Assembly (NCBI RefSeq): GCF_005490785.1
Contig: NZ_CP027295.1
Location: 248,001-312,000, forward strand
DNA: 64,000 nt
Direction: 5' to 3'
From: Brachybacterium sp. SGAir0954
GTDB taxonomy: Bacteria; Actinomycetota; Actinomycetes; Actinomycetales; Dermabacteraceae
Part shown: piece after piece, positions 41,788 to 50,361 of the stretch
Position numbering within the stretch: the stretch's first letter is position 1
Layout: each line of letters opens with the position of its first letter
Program-made: the position numbers and the translations under genes
Notes under the pieces: generated by a model
The model's input: the letters and a program-made list of their open reading frames with translations, nothing else
Databases searched by the model: none
Told to the model about the DNA's origin: nothing

Positions 41788-43026
41788 TCACGCCGCGGGG
41801 GCCTCCACGGGCCGCGGCTCGCGGGCGCAGAGCGCGGTGACCACGGCGGCGGCGACGGCGAGCACCCCGTAGCCGATGACGATCTGCTCCACCCCGTACC
41901 AGCGGGTGAGCTGGCCCGAGATCAGGCTCGCGGCCATCGCGCCGCTGTAGGAGAGCAGGTAGACGGCGGCCATGGTGGGGGCGGTCTCCGCGGGGGTCGC
42001 GGTGGAGAGCACGGAGCGCACGCTCGCGCTCATCGCCATGCCCTGGCCTGCGCCCGCGACGACGCTCGCCGCGATGAACAGGACCACGCTGTCGAGGGCG
42101 AGCGCGGTGAGCACGCCGAGCACTCCGATCGCGAAGACGGTCATGCCGGTGCGCTGCGCGGTCGCGGCGCGCATCCGCCCGCCGATCGGCGCGCCGAGCA
42201 CGCTCGGCAGCATGTAGGCGGAGAACACGACCGCGAAGACGACGGCGTCGTCGGTGCCGAGGCCGTCGGCGACGACCGACGGGCCGAAGGCCTGGTAGAA
42301 GGAGCCCATCGCCCAGGTGGAGACGACGACCGCGGCGAGCGCCGGCAGCAGCGGGCGGGCGGCGGCGGGCACGGCGACCCGGGGTCGGAGGGAGGCGAGG
42401 GCGCCGCGCAGGCGCGGGCCGGTCTCCGGGGCGATCGCGAGCGCGATCAGGCACAGCGTCATCGCGCCCGCGCCCACGAGGAACACGGTCGTGGTGGGGC
42501 GCGGGCCGTGCTCGACGATCAGCCCGGAGCCGAGCGCCCCGAGGGTGAGCCCGACCATCGGGGACTGCGATGTGATCATCGTGGCGAGCCAGGCGGGGCG
42601 GCGGGGTGCGGCGTCGACCACGTAGCTCATGACGGCGCTGCTCGCGATCCCGCAGCCGAGGCCCGAGAGGAAGCGGCCCAGGGCGAGCGGGGCGAGGGAG
42701 TCCACGCGGAGCATGACCAGCGCCCCGGCGAGCAGCAGCGCGGCGGCGGCGAGGGCGAGCGGGCGGCGGCCCAGGTGGGTGGAGAGCCGGCCCAGCACGA
42801 GCAGCGCGAGGATCGTCCCGGCGAAGTAGGCGACCGTGGCGAGGGAGAAGTCCCCGTCGGTGAGGCCGTCGGCCCGGCGGTAGGTCGTGAACAGCGGCAC
42901 CGGTGAGGAGGAGACCGCGAAGGCGAGCACGAGGGTGAGGGTCGCGGCGACGAGGGCGCGCGGGGAGGCGCGGTGCTCCGTCCCGGGAACGGTGGCGGTG
43001 ACGGGCTGCGCGGGGGCGGCGGGCAT
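41788..43026 (-). CDS. MFS transporter, drug/sugar-efflux type
   Basis: A 412-residue, 12-segment transporter. The loop after segment two reads GRLSTHLGRRPLALAAAALL (the family G-x3-D/H-x2-GRR motif), and segment four or five has GRFLSGLGCGIASSAVMSYV. The start at 43026 has GGAG 4 nt upstream; codons further upstream lack one. Substrate unknown. Confidence 0.87.
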   Translation of the reverse strand: MPAAPAQPVTATVPGTEHRASPRALVAATLTLVLAFAVSSSPVPLFTTYRRADGLTDGDFSLATVAYFAGTILALLVLGRLSTHLGRRPLALAAAALLLAGALVMLRVDSLAPLALGRFLSGLGCGIASSAVMSYVVDAAPRRPAWLATMITSQSPMVGLTLGALGSGLIVEHGPRPTTTVFLVGAGAMTLCLIALAIAPETGPRLRGALASLRPRVAVPAAARPLLPALAAVVVSTWAMGSFYQAFGPSVVADGLGTDDAVVFAVVFSAYMLPSVLGAPIGGRMRAATAQRTGMTVFAIGVLGVLTALALDSVVLFIAASVVAGAGQGMAMSASVRSVLSTATPAETAPTMAAVYLLSYSGAMAASLISGQLTRWYGVEQIVIGYGVLAVAAAVVTALCAREPRPVEAPAA

Positions 43027-43062
43027 GGGGCTCCAGGGGGGTCGAGCAGGGTGGGTTCTCGC

Positions 43063-43102
43063 GGTGACGCGGGACGGGCGGGGCCGACGGGCCCGCGTCA
43101 CC
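43063..43102. terminator. Hairpin between the oxidoreductase and MFS genes
   Basis: Perfect 11-bp arms GGTGACGCGGG (43063-43073) and complement (43092-43102). Downstream of the oxidoreductase gene on the minus strand and just ahead of the MFS start. Confidence 0.55.
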
Positions 43103-43174
43103 GTCCAGGATCCTCCGTCACAACGGCGCGAGGGAGTGTCCGCCGGTACCCCTCAGCGGTCCCTGCTCGCCGGC

Positions 43175-44413
43175 TCAGCCGCCCGGGGCGATCCGCTCCC
43201 GCAGCGCGGCGACGTCGGCCACGTCGATCTTCCCGTCGCGGGAGTCCGCGATCAGCTCGCGGGCGGCGGGCACGGAGTCCCAGGTGTTCCACAGCAGCAC
43301 GCCGACGATCCGGCCGTCCTCGACGTGGTGGACGACGGCGGCGCCGCCCTCCTCGTCCCACAGCTCGACGTTCTCGCCGCGGCCGTCGAGCCGGCCCACG
43401 GCCTCGTAGCCGTCGTCGAAGAGGTCGGAGTAGAACAGCGGCGTGTACGCGTACTCGGCGTCCCCGCCCGCCATGGCCGTCCCGGCGGCGGTCCCGGAGG
43501 CCTCGGCGTGGTCGATGTGCTCGACGTGGCGGGCGCCCAGCAGGGGGTCCTCGAAGCGGATGACGTCCCCGGCGGCGTGGATGTGCGGGGCGGAGGTGCG
43601 CAGGTGGGGGTCGACGACGATCGCGCCCTGATCGTCGAGCTCGAGGCCGGCGTCCCGGGCGAGCTCGGTGCGCAGGCGGGCACCGAGGGCGAGCACGGCG
43701 ACCTCCGCGGTGAGGGTGCGGCCGTCCTCGCCGCTCAGCGTGAGGCGCTCCCCCGCCTCGAGGCCGGCGAGGCGGAAGCCCTTCTCGAGCCGCACACCGT
43801 GGCCGCCGTACACGCGCCCGAGGTGCGCGGTGATCGAGGGCGGGAAGAGGCTCTCACCGATCGCCTGCCCGGAGATCACGAGGGTGACGGAGGCGCCCGC
43901 GACGCTGAGCCCGGCGGCGATCTCGGTACCGAGGTAGCCGCCGCCCACGACGACCACCTCGGTGCCCTCGCCCACGAGCTCGCGCAGGCGGCGGTAGTCG
44001 GCGACCTCGCGGAGGGTCACGATCCGCGGGTCCTCCGGGGCGCCGTCGAGGGCCCGCGCGGCGGACCCGGTCGCGAGCAGCAGCTCCCCGTAGCCGACGC
44101 TCTCCCCCGTGCTCAGGGTGACGGTGCGCGCCTGCGGGTCGATCGCGGTGACCTCGGTGCCGGTGAGCAGGGTCGCGCCGGTGTCATCGGCGGTGCCGAG
44201 GTCCTGCGAGGCGGGGTCCGGGTCCTCTCCCGTCCAGAGGTCCTTCGTGAGGGCGGGCCGGTACACGGGGCCGTCCTCCGCGGCGGAGACGAGCAGGATG
44301 CTCGCCCCTTCCTGCTGCTCGCGGATCGCGCGGGCGGCCTTGTCCGCGGCGATGCCGCCTCCGACGACGACGTGGTCGTAGCTGCTCTGCAGGGCGGGCG
44401 ATGACGAGGTCAT
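43175..44413 (-). CDS. FAD/NAD(P)-dependent oxidoreductase, ferredoxin reductase-like
   Basis: A 412-residue two-dinucleotide-binding-domain flavoprotein. The FAD motif VVVGGGIAADKAARAIRE is near residue 14, the NAD(P) motif VVVVGGGYLGTEIAAGL near 150, and the second FAD contact HIHAAGDV near 275. Similar to the reductase subunits of dioxygenase or cytochrome P450 chains and AIF-like proteins; no ferredoxin neighbours it. AAGGAG is 5 nt before the ATG, with a -10 box overlapping the end of the nifS-like gene. Confidence 0.87.
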   Translation of the reverse strand: MTSSSPALQSSYDHVVVGGGIAADKAARAIREQQEGASILLVSAAEDGPVYRPALTKDLWTGEDPDPASQDLGTADDTGATLLTGTEVTAIDPQARTVTLSTGESVGYGELLLATGSAARALDGAPEDPRIVTLREVADYRRLRELVGEGTEVVVVGGGYLGTEIAAGLSVAGASVTLVISGQAIGESLFPPSITAHLGRVYGGHGVRLEKGFRLAGLEAGERLTLSGEDGRTLTAEVAVLALGARLRTELARDAGLELDDQGAIVVDPHLRTSAPHIHAAGDVIRFEDPLLGARHVEHIDHAEASGTAAGTAMAGGDAEYAYTPLFYSDLFDDGYEAVGRLDGRGENVELWDEEGGAAVVHHVEDGRIVGVLLWNTWDSVPAARELIADSRDGKIDVADVAALRERIAPGG

Positions 44414-44442
44414 GGTGGCTCCTTCGCGAGGCGGACGCCGCC

Positions 44443-44448
44443 ACCCTA
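44443..44448 (-). promoter_or_regulatory. -10 box TAGGGT for the oxidoreductase gene
   Basis: TAGGGT on the minus strand overlaps the stop codon of the desulfurase gene and predicts a leader of about 23 nt. It suggests the oxidoreductase can be transcribed apart from the nad operon. Confidence 0.4.
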
Positions 44449-45561
44449 GCCCTCGCCCAGCACCGCCGCGAGGGCACCGACCGCCTGCTCCGCCTGCGCG
44501 GCGGTGAGGTCCCCGGGGAGGGTGAGCCGCACGGCGGTCTGCGCGGCCTCCCGGTCGATGCCGAGGGCGGTGAGCACGTGCGAGGGCTCGTCGCTGCCGG
44601 CGGCGCACGCGGAACCGGAGGAGGCGACGACGCCGCGCCGCTCGAGGTCCAGCAGCACGGACTCGCCGCTGCGGCCGGGGACCAGGAAGGAGGCGTGACC
44701 CGGCAGGCGCGCCTCACGTGGCCCCGTGAGCACGGCCCCCGCGCGCTCGGCGGCCTCGAGCAGCAGGTCCCGCAGCGGCGCGATCCGCGCGGCCTTCTCC
44801 TCCCGCTCGGCCTCCGCGAGCTCGAGGGCGACGGCGAGCGCCACCGCGAAGGCGACGTTCTCCGTGCCGGAGCGTCGACCACCCTCCTGCCCGCCGCCGT
44901 GGACGAGCGGCTCGATCGGCAGGCGGCCGCGGATCATCGCGAGGCCGGTCCCCTTCGGGGCGCCGATCTTGTGGCCCGCGAGGGTGAGGGCGTCCGCACC
45001 GAGCCCGCGCAGGTCGATCCACCCGGCGGCCTGCACCGCGTCGGTGTGGAACAGCGCGCCCGCGTCGTGGGCGACCGCGGCCAGCGCCGCGACATCGGAG
45101 ACAGCACCGATCTCGTTGTTCGCGGCGGCGAGGGAGACGAGCGTCGTGTCCTCCCGCAGCGCGTCCCCGAGTGCGGCGGGGGTGATGACGCCGTCGGTCC
45201 CGGGGTCCACGACGGTCACCGAGAAGCCGTGCACGCGGCGCAGGAAGTCGACCGACTCGAGCACCGCCTCGTGCTCGAGGGGGGACGTGACCAGATGCTT
45301 CCCGCGCGGGGAGGCCAGTGCCAGGCCCTTGATCGCGAGGTTCGCGGCCTCGGTCCCGCCCGCGGTGAACACGATGTCGCTGCGGCGCGCGCCGAGCACG
45401 GCCGCGGCCCGGCGGCGGGCGTCCTCGAGCCCCGCGGCGGCGGCCTCCCCCACCGCGTGATGGCTCGAGGGGTTGCCGAAGGTGCCGGTCAGGTACGGCC
45501 AGGCCGCCTCGAGGGCCTCCCGCCGCACGGGCAGCGTCGCGGCGGCGTCGAGGTAGATCAC
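44446..45561 (-). CDS. Cysteine desulfurase, NifS/IscS-like, of the nad operon
   Basis: A 371-residue PLP enzyme. It begins MIYLDAAATLPV; the PLP Lys is in LAGHKIGAPKG near 195 and the sulfur-carrying Cys in SSGSACAAGSDEPSHVL near 320. Last of the nrtR-nadABC genes. In Bacillus a NifS-like desulfurase next to nadB, nadA and nadC helps build the NadA cluster, and the context here implies the same. GTG start, GGAG upstream, 13 nt after the nadC stop. Confidence 0.9.
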   Translation of the reverse strand: MIYLDAAATLPVRREALEAAWPYLTGTFGNPSSHHAVGEAAAAGLEDARRRAAAVLGARRSDIVFTAGGTEAANLAIKGLALASPRGKHLVTSPLEHEAVLESVDFLRRVHGFSVTVVDPGTDGVITPAALGDALREDTTLVSLAAANNEIGAVSDVAALAAVAHDAGALFHTDAVQAAGWIDLRGLGADALTLAGHKIGAPKGTGLAMIRGRLPIEPLVHGGGQEGGRRSGTENVAFAVALAVALELAEAEREEKAARIAPLRDLLLEAAERAGAVLTGPREARLPGHASFLVPGRSGESVLLDLERRGVVASSGSACAAGSDEPSHVLTALGIDREAAQTAVRLTLPGDLTAAQAEQAVGALAAVLGEG

Positions 45562-45574
45562 GCGCGGCTCCCGC

Positions 45575-46429
45575 TCACGCGGAGACGGCCATGTCGAGCC
45601 CCAGGTCGAGACTGCGCACGGAGTGGGTGAGCGCGCCGGAGGAGATCATGTCGACGCCGGTGCGGGCGACCTCCGCGACGGTCTCCTCGGTGATCGTGCC
45701 GCTCGCCTCGACGATCGCGCGACCGGCGACCTGCTCGACGCCGCGGCGCAGGTCCTCGAGGGAGAAGTTGTCGAGCATGATGACGTCCACGCCGCCCGCG
45801 AGCACCGGCTCGATCTGGTCGAGGCGGTCCACCTCGACCTCGATGCGGGTCATGTGGCCCAGCTGCTCGCGCGCCCGGAGGATCGCGGCGGTGAGGTCGA
45901 TGCCCTGCTCGCGGAGCACGGCGAGGTGGTTGTCCTTCGCCATGACGGCGTCGGAGAGGGAGAAGCGGTGGTTGACGCCGCCGCCGCAGCGCACGGCGTG
46001 GCGCTCGAGGGCGCGCAGGCCGGGCGTGGTCTTGCGGGTGTCGGTGATGCGGGCGCCCGTGCCCGCGACCGCGTCCACGAGCACGCGGGTGCGGGTCGCG
46101 ATCCCGGAGAGCCGCTGGACGAGGTTCAGCGCGACCCGCTCCGCCTGCACGACGGCCCGGGCGGGGCCGGTGATGTCGGCGAGCACCGTGCCGGCGGGGA
46201 AGCGGTCGCCGTCGGCCGCCCGAGGCGTGACCTGCACGGTTCCGTCGGTGAGGCGGAAGGCGGCCTCGAGCACGTCGATCCCGGCGAGCACGCCGTCCTC
46301 CCGCGCCACGAGCTGCGCGGCGGCTCTCGCGCCGGCGGGCAGGAACACCTGACCGGTGAGGTCGCCCCAGGGGGCGTCCTCGGCGAGGGCGGCGGTGACG
46401 ACGGGGTCGATCTGGGCGCGGGTGAGCAT
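45575..46429 (-). CDS. nadC: Nicotinate-nucleotide pyrophosphorylase (quinolinate phosphoribosyltransferase)
   Basis: A 284-residue enzyme. The signature residues ARITDTRKTTPGLRALER (near 125) and AVRCGGGVNHRFSLSD (near 145), and KDNHLAVL and MLDNFS further on, bind quinolinate and PRPP. It makes nicotinate mononucleotide. ATG overlaps the nadB stop by one base (TGATG). Confidence 0.96.
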   Translation of the reverse strand: MLTRAQIDPVVTAALAEDAPWGDLTGQVFLPAGARAAAQLVAREDGVLAGIDVLEAAFRLTDGTVQVTPRAADGDRFPAGTVLADITGPARAVVQAERVALNLVQRLSGIATRTRVLVDAVAGTGARITDTRKTTPGLRALERHAVRCGGGVNHRFSLSDAVMAKDNHLAVLREQGIDLTAAILRAREQLGHMTRIEVEVDRLDQIEPVLAGGVDVIMLDNFSLEDLRRGVEQVAGRAIVEASGTITEETVAEVARTGVDMISSGALTHSVRSLDLGLDMAVSA

Positions 46430-48021
46430 CAGCGGGTCTCCAGGGGGTGCAGGGAGGCGGGAGCGGCGGACGTGCCGGCGGGGCCGACGGTCGCGGCCTC
46501 GCAGGGGTCGTCGAGGCGGTGATGGGCGCCCACGGAGCGCGGCCGGGCGAGCGCCGCGGCGACGAGCAGGCGGCCCAGTTCGAGGAGGTTGCGGTCCTCG
46601 AGCGCGTTGATCGTGCGGGGCGCGGGGGCCTGCCAGCCCTCGAGCACCGCGGCGGCCTCCCGGAGCTGCTCACCGCTGCGCAGCAGGCCCGCACGGGACC
46701 ACATCAGCTGCTGGAGATCGGCACGGGTCCAGGTCACGGGGCCCCCGGCACCAGCGGCAGCGGCAGCGGGGCCCGACCCGGCCCCGTCGTCCGCGGCCTC
46801 CGCCACGGCGACGGCGGCGGCGTCCTCCGCGGCGGCGACCCCGGCGCGCGCGCCGAGCACGGCACCCTCGAGCAGGGAGTTGGAGGCGAGGCGGTTCGCG
46901 CCGTGCACGCCGGTGCGGGCGCACTCCCCTGCGGCGAGCAGCCCCGGCAGGCTCGTGCGGCCGTCGAGGTCCGTGCGGATCCCGCCCATCCAGTAGTGGG
47001 CGGCGGGGGTGACGGGGATCGGCGAGCGCCCCCAGTCCAGGCCCGCGGCGCGCACAGCGGCGTCGATCGTCGGGAACCGCTCGCGCAGCCGGTCCCCGCC
47101 GATCCCTGTCGCGTCGAGCCGCACGGGCAGCCCGCCCTGGGCGGCCATGGTGCGCGCGATCGCGCGGGCGACGACGTCCCGCGGGGCGAGCTCGGCGCGC
47201 GGATCGACGGCGGGCAGGAAGCGTCGGCCGTCGGCGTCGCGCAGCACCGCGCCCTCCCCGCGCACGGCCTCGGAGACGAGGAAGCCGCCGGGCACGGCGA
47301 GCGAGGTGGGGTGGAACTGGTAGAGCTCGAGATCCGCGAGGGCCGCGCCCGCGCGGGCCGCTGCCGCGACCCCGTCACCGGTCGCGACCTGCGGGTTCGT
47401 GGTGTGGGCGAAGAGCTGGCCGGCGCCGCCGGTCGCGAGCAGCACCGCTCCGGCGCGCACCAGTACCGAGCGTCCGTCGGCCCCGAGGAGCCGCGCCCCG
47501 CGCACGCGCCCGTCGTGGACGACCAGGTCCGCCAGCGCGGTGCGCTCGAGCACGCGGATCCCGCGCTCGCGCACGGAGGCGACGAGCGCGAGCTCGATCG
47601 CGCGGCCGGTCGCGTCACCCCCGGCGTGGAGGATCCTCGGGCGACCGTGGGCGCCCTCGAGGCCGAGCGCGGGGGCGCCGTCCTCGTCCCGGTCGAAGAC
47701 GACGCCGCGCTCCACGAGGCGGGCGATCGCGGCGGGCCCCTCCTCGCAGAGCAGGCGCACGGCCGCCTCCTCGGCGAGGCCGGCCCCGGCGGCGAGCGTG
47801 TCCCGGGCGTGGTCGGCGGCGGTGTCCCCGGGGCCGACGGCCGCGGCGATCCCGCCCTGAGCGTGGAGGGTCGCGCCCGCGGCGAGCGCGCCCTTGGTCA
47901 CGAGCAGCACGTCCGCGTCCCCGTCGATCTCGAGGGCAGCGGTGAGCCCGGCGATCCCGGAGCCGACGATCAGCACCTCGGCGCGCAGGACGTCGGCGTG
48001 CGGCGCCCCGCGGGTCGTCAC
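46429..48021 (-). CDS. nadB: L-aspartate oxidase
   Basis: A 530-residue flavoprotein. The FAD motif EVLIVGSGIAGLTAALEI is near residue 15, the substrate-binding HAQGGIAAAV near 53, and ATGGAGQLFAHTTNP, YQFHPTSL and GVHGANRLASNSLLEG follow as in NadB. It oxidises aspartate to iminoaspartate for NadA. The GTG start overlaps the nadA stop (GTGA). An Ala/Gly-rich insertion near 430-450 is unusual. Confidence 0.95.
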   Translation of the reverse strand: MTTRGAPHADVLRAEVLIVGSGIAGLTAALEIDGDADVLLVTKGALAAGATLHAQGGIAAAVGPGDTAADHARDTLAAGAGLAEEAAVRLLCEEGPAAIARLVERGVVFDRDEDGAPALGLEGAHGRPRILHAGGDATGRAIELALVASVRERGIRVLERTALADLVVHDGRVRGARLLGADGRSVLVRAGAVLLATGGAGQLFAHTTNPQVATGDGVAAAARAGAALADLELYQFHPTSLAVPGGFLVSEAVRGEGAVLRDADGRRFLPAVDPRAELAPRDVVARAIARTMAAQGGLPVRLDATGIGGDRLRERFPTIDAAVRAAGLDWGRSPIPVTPAAHYWMGGIRTDLDGRTSLPGLLAAGECARTGVHGANRLASNSLLEGAVLGARAGVAAAEDAAAVAVAEAADDGAGSGPAAAAAGAGGPVTWTRADLQQLMWSRAGLLRSGEQLREAAAVLEGWQAPAPRTINALEDRNLLELGRLLVAAALARPRSVGAHHRLDDPCEAATVGPAGTSAAPASLHPLETR

Positions 48022-49325
48022 CGGGCGCTCCCGGCGAGCGGCGCGGGCTTCGCGGCGAGCATCCGCTCGAGGGCCACGCGGGCGGGCTCGGCGACGTGCG
48101 GGGAGACGCTCACCTGGTTGACGACCTCGCCGCGCAGCAGCGCCTCGAGCGTCCAGGCGAGGTAGCCGGGGTGGATGCGGTACATCGTCGAGCACGGGCA
48201 CACCACGGGGTCCAGGCAGAAGATCTCGTGCTGCGGGTGCTGGGCTGCGAGCCGCTGGACGAGGTTGATCTCGGTGCCGATCGCGAAGGTCGTCGGCTCC
48301 GTCGCGCCCTCGATCGCGCGGCGGATGACGTCCGTCGAGCCGGCCTCGTCGGCCGCGTCGACGACCTCCATCGGGCACTCGGGGTGGACGATGACGCGCA
48401 CGTCCGGGTGCTCGGCGCGGGCCTTGTCGATCTGGGCGACGGTGAAGCGCTTGTGGACGGAGCAGAAGCCGTGCCAGAGCAGCACCCTCGCGTCGCGCAC
48501 GGTCTGCTCGTCGTTGCCGCCGAGCGGCCGGCGCGGGTTCCACATGGCCATCTCGTCGAGGCCGGTCCCCATGGCCTTCGCGGTGTTGCGGCCCAGGTGC
48601 TGGTCCGGCAGGAAGAGCACGCGGCGGCCCCGCTCGAAGGCCCAGGCGAGCACGGTGGAGGCGTTCGAGGAGGTGCAGACGATGCCGCCGTGGCGGCCCA
48701 CGAAGCCCTTGATCGCGGCGGAGGAGTTCATGTACGTCACCGGGATGACGGGAGCCAGAGCGTCGCCGTCGGCGCCCTCGTCCTCGAGCACCTCCATGAG
48801 CTGCTCCCAGCACTCCTCGACCTGGTCGATGTCCGCCATGTCCGCCATCGAGCAGCCGGCGGCGAGGTTCGGGAGGATCACGGCCTGCTCGGGGGTGGAG
48901 AGGAGGTCCGCGGTCTCCGCCATGAAGTGCACGCCGCAGAAGATGATCGCCTCCGCCTCGGTGCGGGCCTTCGCCGCGGTCGCGAGCTGGAAGGAGTCGC
49001 CCACGTAGTCGGCGTACTGCACGACCTCGTCGCGCTGGTAGAAGTGGCCGAGCACGACGACGCGGTCGCCGAGCTCCGCCTTCGCCGCGCGGATCCGACG
49101 GTCGAGCTCCTCGGCGCCCGCCTCGCGGTACTCGGCGGGGATCTCGCCCTGACGCGGGGCGACGGCGGGGATCGCATCGGCCATCGAGGCGCCGGGACCG
49201 TAGCCGGGGTCCTCGCGGTCCACGTCCCAGGGGGCGTCGAGCAGGCGGGTGGAGCAGGAGCTGCCGGCGGCGGCGCCGGCGGAGATGTCGCGCAGCGTGA
49301 GCTCGACCGAGGCGGTGGTGGTCAT
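48018..49325 (-). CDS. nadA: Quinolinate synthase A
   Basis: A 435-residue [4Fe-4S] enzyme. The three cluster cysteines are in AAGCSMADM, HPECPMEV and VVCPCSTMY. Substrate loops VVLGHFYQRDEV and YMNSSAAIKG are present. It condenses iminoaspartate with dihydroxyacetone phosphate to quinolinate. The N-terminal extension of about 65 residues is longer than in E. coli. GGAGG is 7 nt before the ATG. Confidence 0.96.
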   Translation of the reverse strand: MTTTASVELTLRDISAGAAAGSSCSTRLLDAPWDVDREDPGYGPGASMADAIPAVAPRQGEIPAEYREAGAEELDRRIRAAKAELGDRVVVLGHFYQRDEVVQYADYVGDSFQLATAAKARTEAEAIIFCGVHFMAETADLLSTPEQAVILPNLAAGCSMADMADIDQVEECWEQLMEVLEDEGADGDALAPVIPVTYMNSSAAIKGFVGRHGGIVCTSSNASTVLAWAFERGRRVLFLPDQHLGRNTAKAMGTGLDEMAMWNPRRPLGGNDEQTVRDARVLLWHGFCSVHKRFTVAQIDKARAEHPDVRVIVHPECPMEVVDAADEAGSTDVIRRAIEGATEPTTFAIGTEINLVQRLAAQHPQHEIFCLDPVVCPCSTMYRIHPGYLAWTLEALLRGEVVNQVSVSPHVAEPARVALERMLAAKPAPLAGSAR

Positions 49326-49363
49326 CGGTGGCCTCCGTGGTTCAGGGGTGGTGGGACGGCGGG

Positions 49364-50074
49364 TCAGGCCCGGGTGAGCGGGCCGTTGTCGGCGAGGTGG
49401 ATGGACTCGTCGTGGCGGAACAGCCGGGCGGGGCGGTGCCGCCCGCCGGTGCGGAACTCGTCGGTCGGGACGAGCCGGCCCGACGCCTCCATCTGGCGCC
49501 GGAAGTTCGCGGGGTCGAGCGGTCGCTGCAGCACGGCCTCGTGGACGCCGCGCAGCTCGGCGAGGGTGAAGGTCTCCCCGAGGAAGGCGGCAGCGATGCG
49601 GGAGTACTCGAGCTTGTTGCGCAGGCGCCACAGGGCGTACTCGACGATGAGGTTGTGGTCGAAGGCGAGCTCGGGCAGCTCGTCGGCGAGGAACCACTGG
49701 ACGTTGACCCCGGCCACGCCCGCGTCGGCCTCCTCCGGGCGCACCATCGCCCAGTAGACGATCGAGACGGTGCGCTCGGCGGCGCTCGGGGCGCGGTCCG
49801 GGCCGCCGAAGGCGTAGAGCTGCTCGAGGTAGCGCGGGCGCAGCCGGGTGGTCTCCCCGAGGGTGCGGCTCGCGGCGGCGCCGAGCCCTTCGCTGGCCCC
49901 GAGCGGGCCCCCGGGGAGCGCCCATCGCCCCTGGTGAGGGGCGCGGATGCGGCGCACGAGCGGGAGGTGCACGGCGAGGCGGCGCGTGGTGGGGTGCGGG
50001 CGCAGCGCGAAGATGACCGTGGAGACGGCGAGCGCGACGCGCTGCTGCTCGTCCGGGGTCGCGGGATCGCTCAT
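49364..50074 (-). CDS. nrtR: NrtR-type Nudix-related transcriptional regulator of NAD genes
   Basis: A 236-residue protein. An N-terminal Nudix-like domain (ALPGGPLGASEGLGAAASRT, with the catalytic Glu pattern degraded) is joined to a C-terminal winged helix-turn-helix (LEYSRIAAAFLGETFTLAEL, NFRRQMEASGRLV). This matches NrtR, which represses NAD genes and releases DNA on binding ADP-ribose. First gene of the nad operon, with a candidate operator in its own leader. AGGAGG is 9 nt before the ATG. Confidence 0.9.
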   Translation of the reverse strand: MSDPATPDEQQRVALAVSTVIFALRPHPTTRRLAVHLPLVRRIRAPHQGRWALPGGPLGASEGLGAAASRTLGETTRLRPRYLEQLYAFGGPDRAPSAAERTVSIVYWAMVRPEEADAGVAGVNVQWFLADELPELAFDHNLIVEYALWRLRNKLEYSRIAAAFLGETFTLAELRGVHEAVLQRPLDPANFRRQMEASGRLVPTDEFRTGGRHRPARLFRHDESIHLADNGPLTRA

Positions 50075-50091
50075 GGCCGTCCACCTCCTGT

Positions 50092-50111
50092 TAAAGTCAC
50101 CGGCACCTTTA
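50092..50111 (-). promoter_or_regulatory. Candidate NrtR operator upstream of nrtR-nadABC
   Basis: Imperfect inverted repeat with AT-rich arms TAAAG and CTTTA, ten bases apart, centred on CCGG. It lies between a -10 box TAAGCT (minus strand, 50129-50124) and the nrtR start, right over the expected transcription start. The A/T arms stand out in this GC-rich DNA. Confidence 0.55.
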
Positions 50112-50170
50112 CGTGTGGCGAGGAGCTTAGGCTCAGGCGGACCAGAAGCCGGAGGGATGACCCAGATCTC

Positions 50171-50184
50171 GTGATCCGGATCAC
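50171..50184. promoter_or_regulatory. Crp-like palindrome GTGATCCGGATCAC
   Basis: Perfect 14-bp palindrome of the form GTGA-N6-TCAC, the Crp/Fnr-family half-site arrangement. Its centre is about 60 bp upstream of the predicted nrtR transcription start, a typical activator position, and about 133 bp upstream of that of the MHS gene. No regulator of this family is encoded in the window. Confidence 0.4.
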
Positions 50185-50298
50185 AGCTCCGATGACTCGA
50201 ACTCCCCGGACCGACGGCGCCCCGACCCGCCCGCTCCCCTCGCCGCCCGCGGCGTGTGAGGCCCGTCGCCCCGCACCCCATCCGCCGTCTGACCTCCC

Positions 50299-50304
50299 TA
50301 GGCT
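50299..50304 (+). promoter_or_regulatory. -10 box TAGGCT for the MHS transporter
   Basis: TAGGCT lies 58 nt before the ATG at 50362. No clear -35. Confidence 0.35.
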
Positions 50305-50361
50305 CGGTGGGGCCGTCCGCCCCGGGGCCCGAAGGCCCGCGCACGGCAGAAGGCGAGGACC

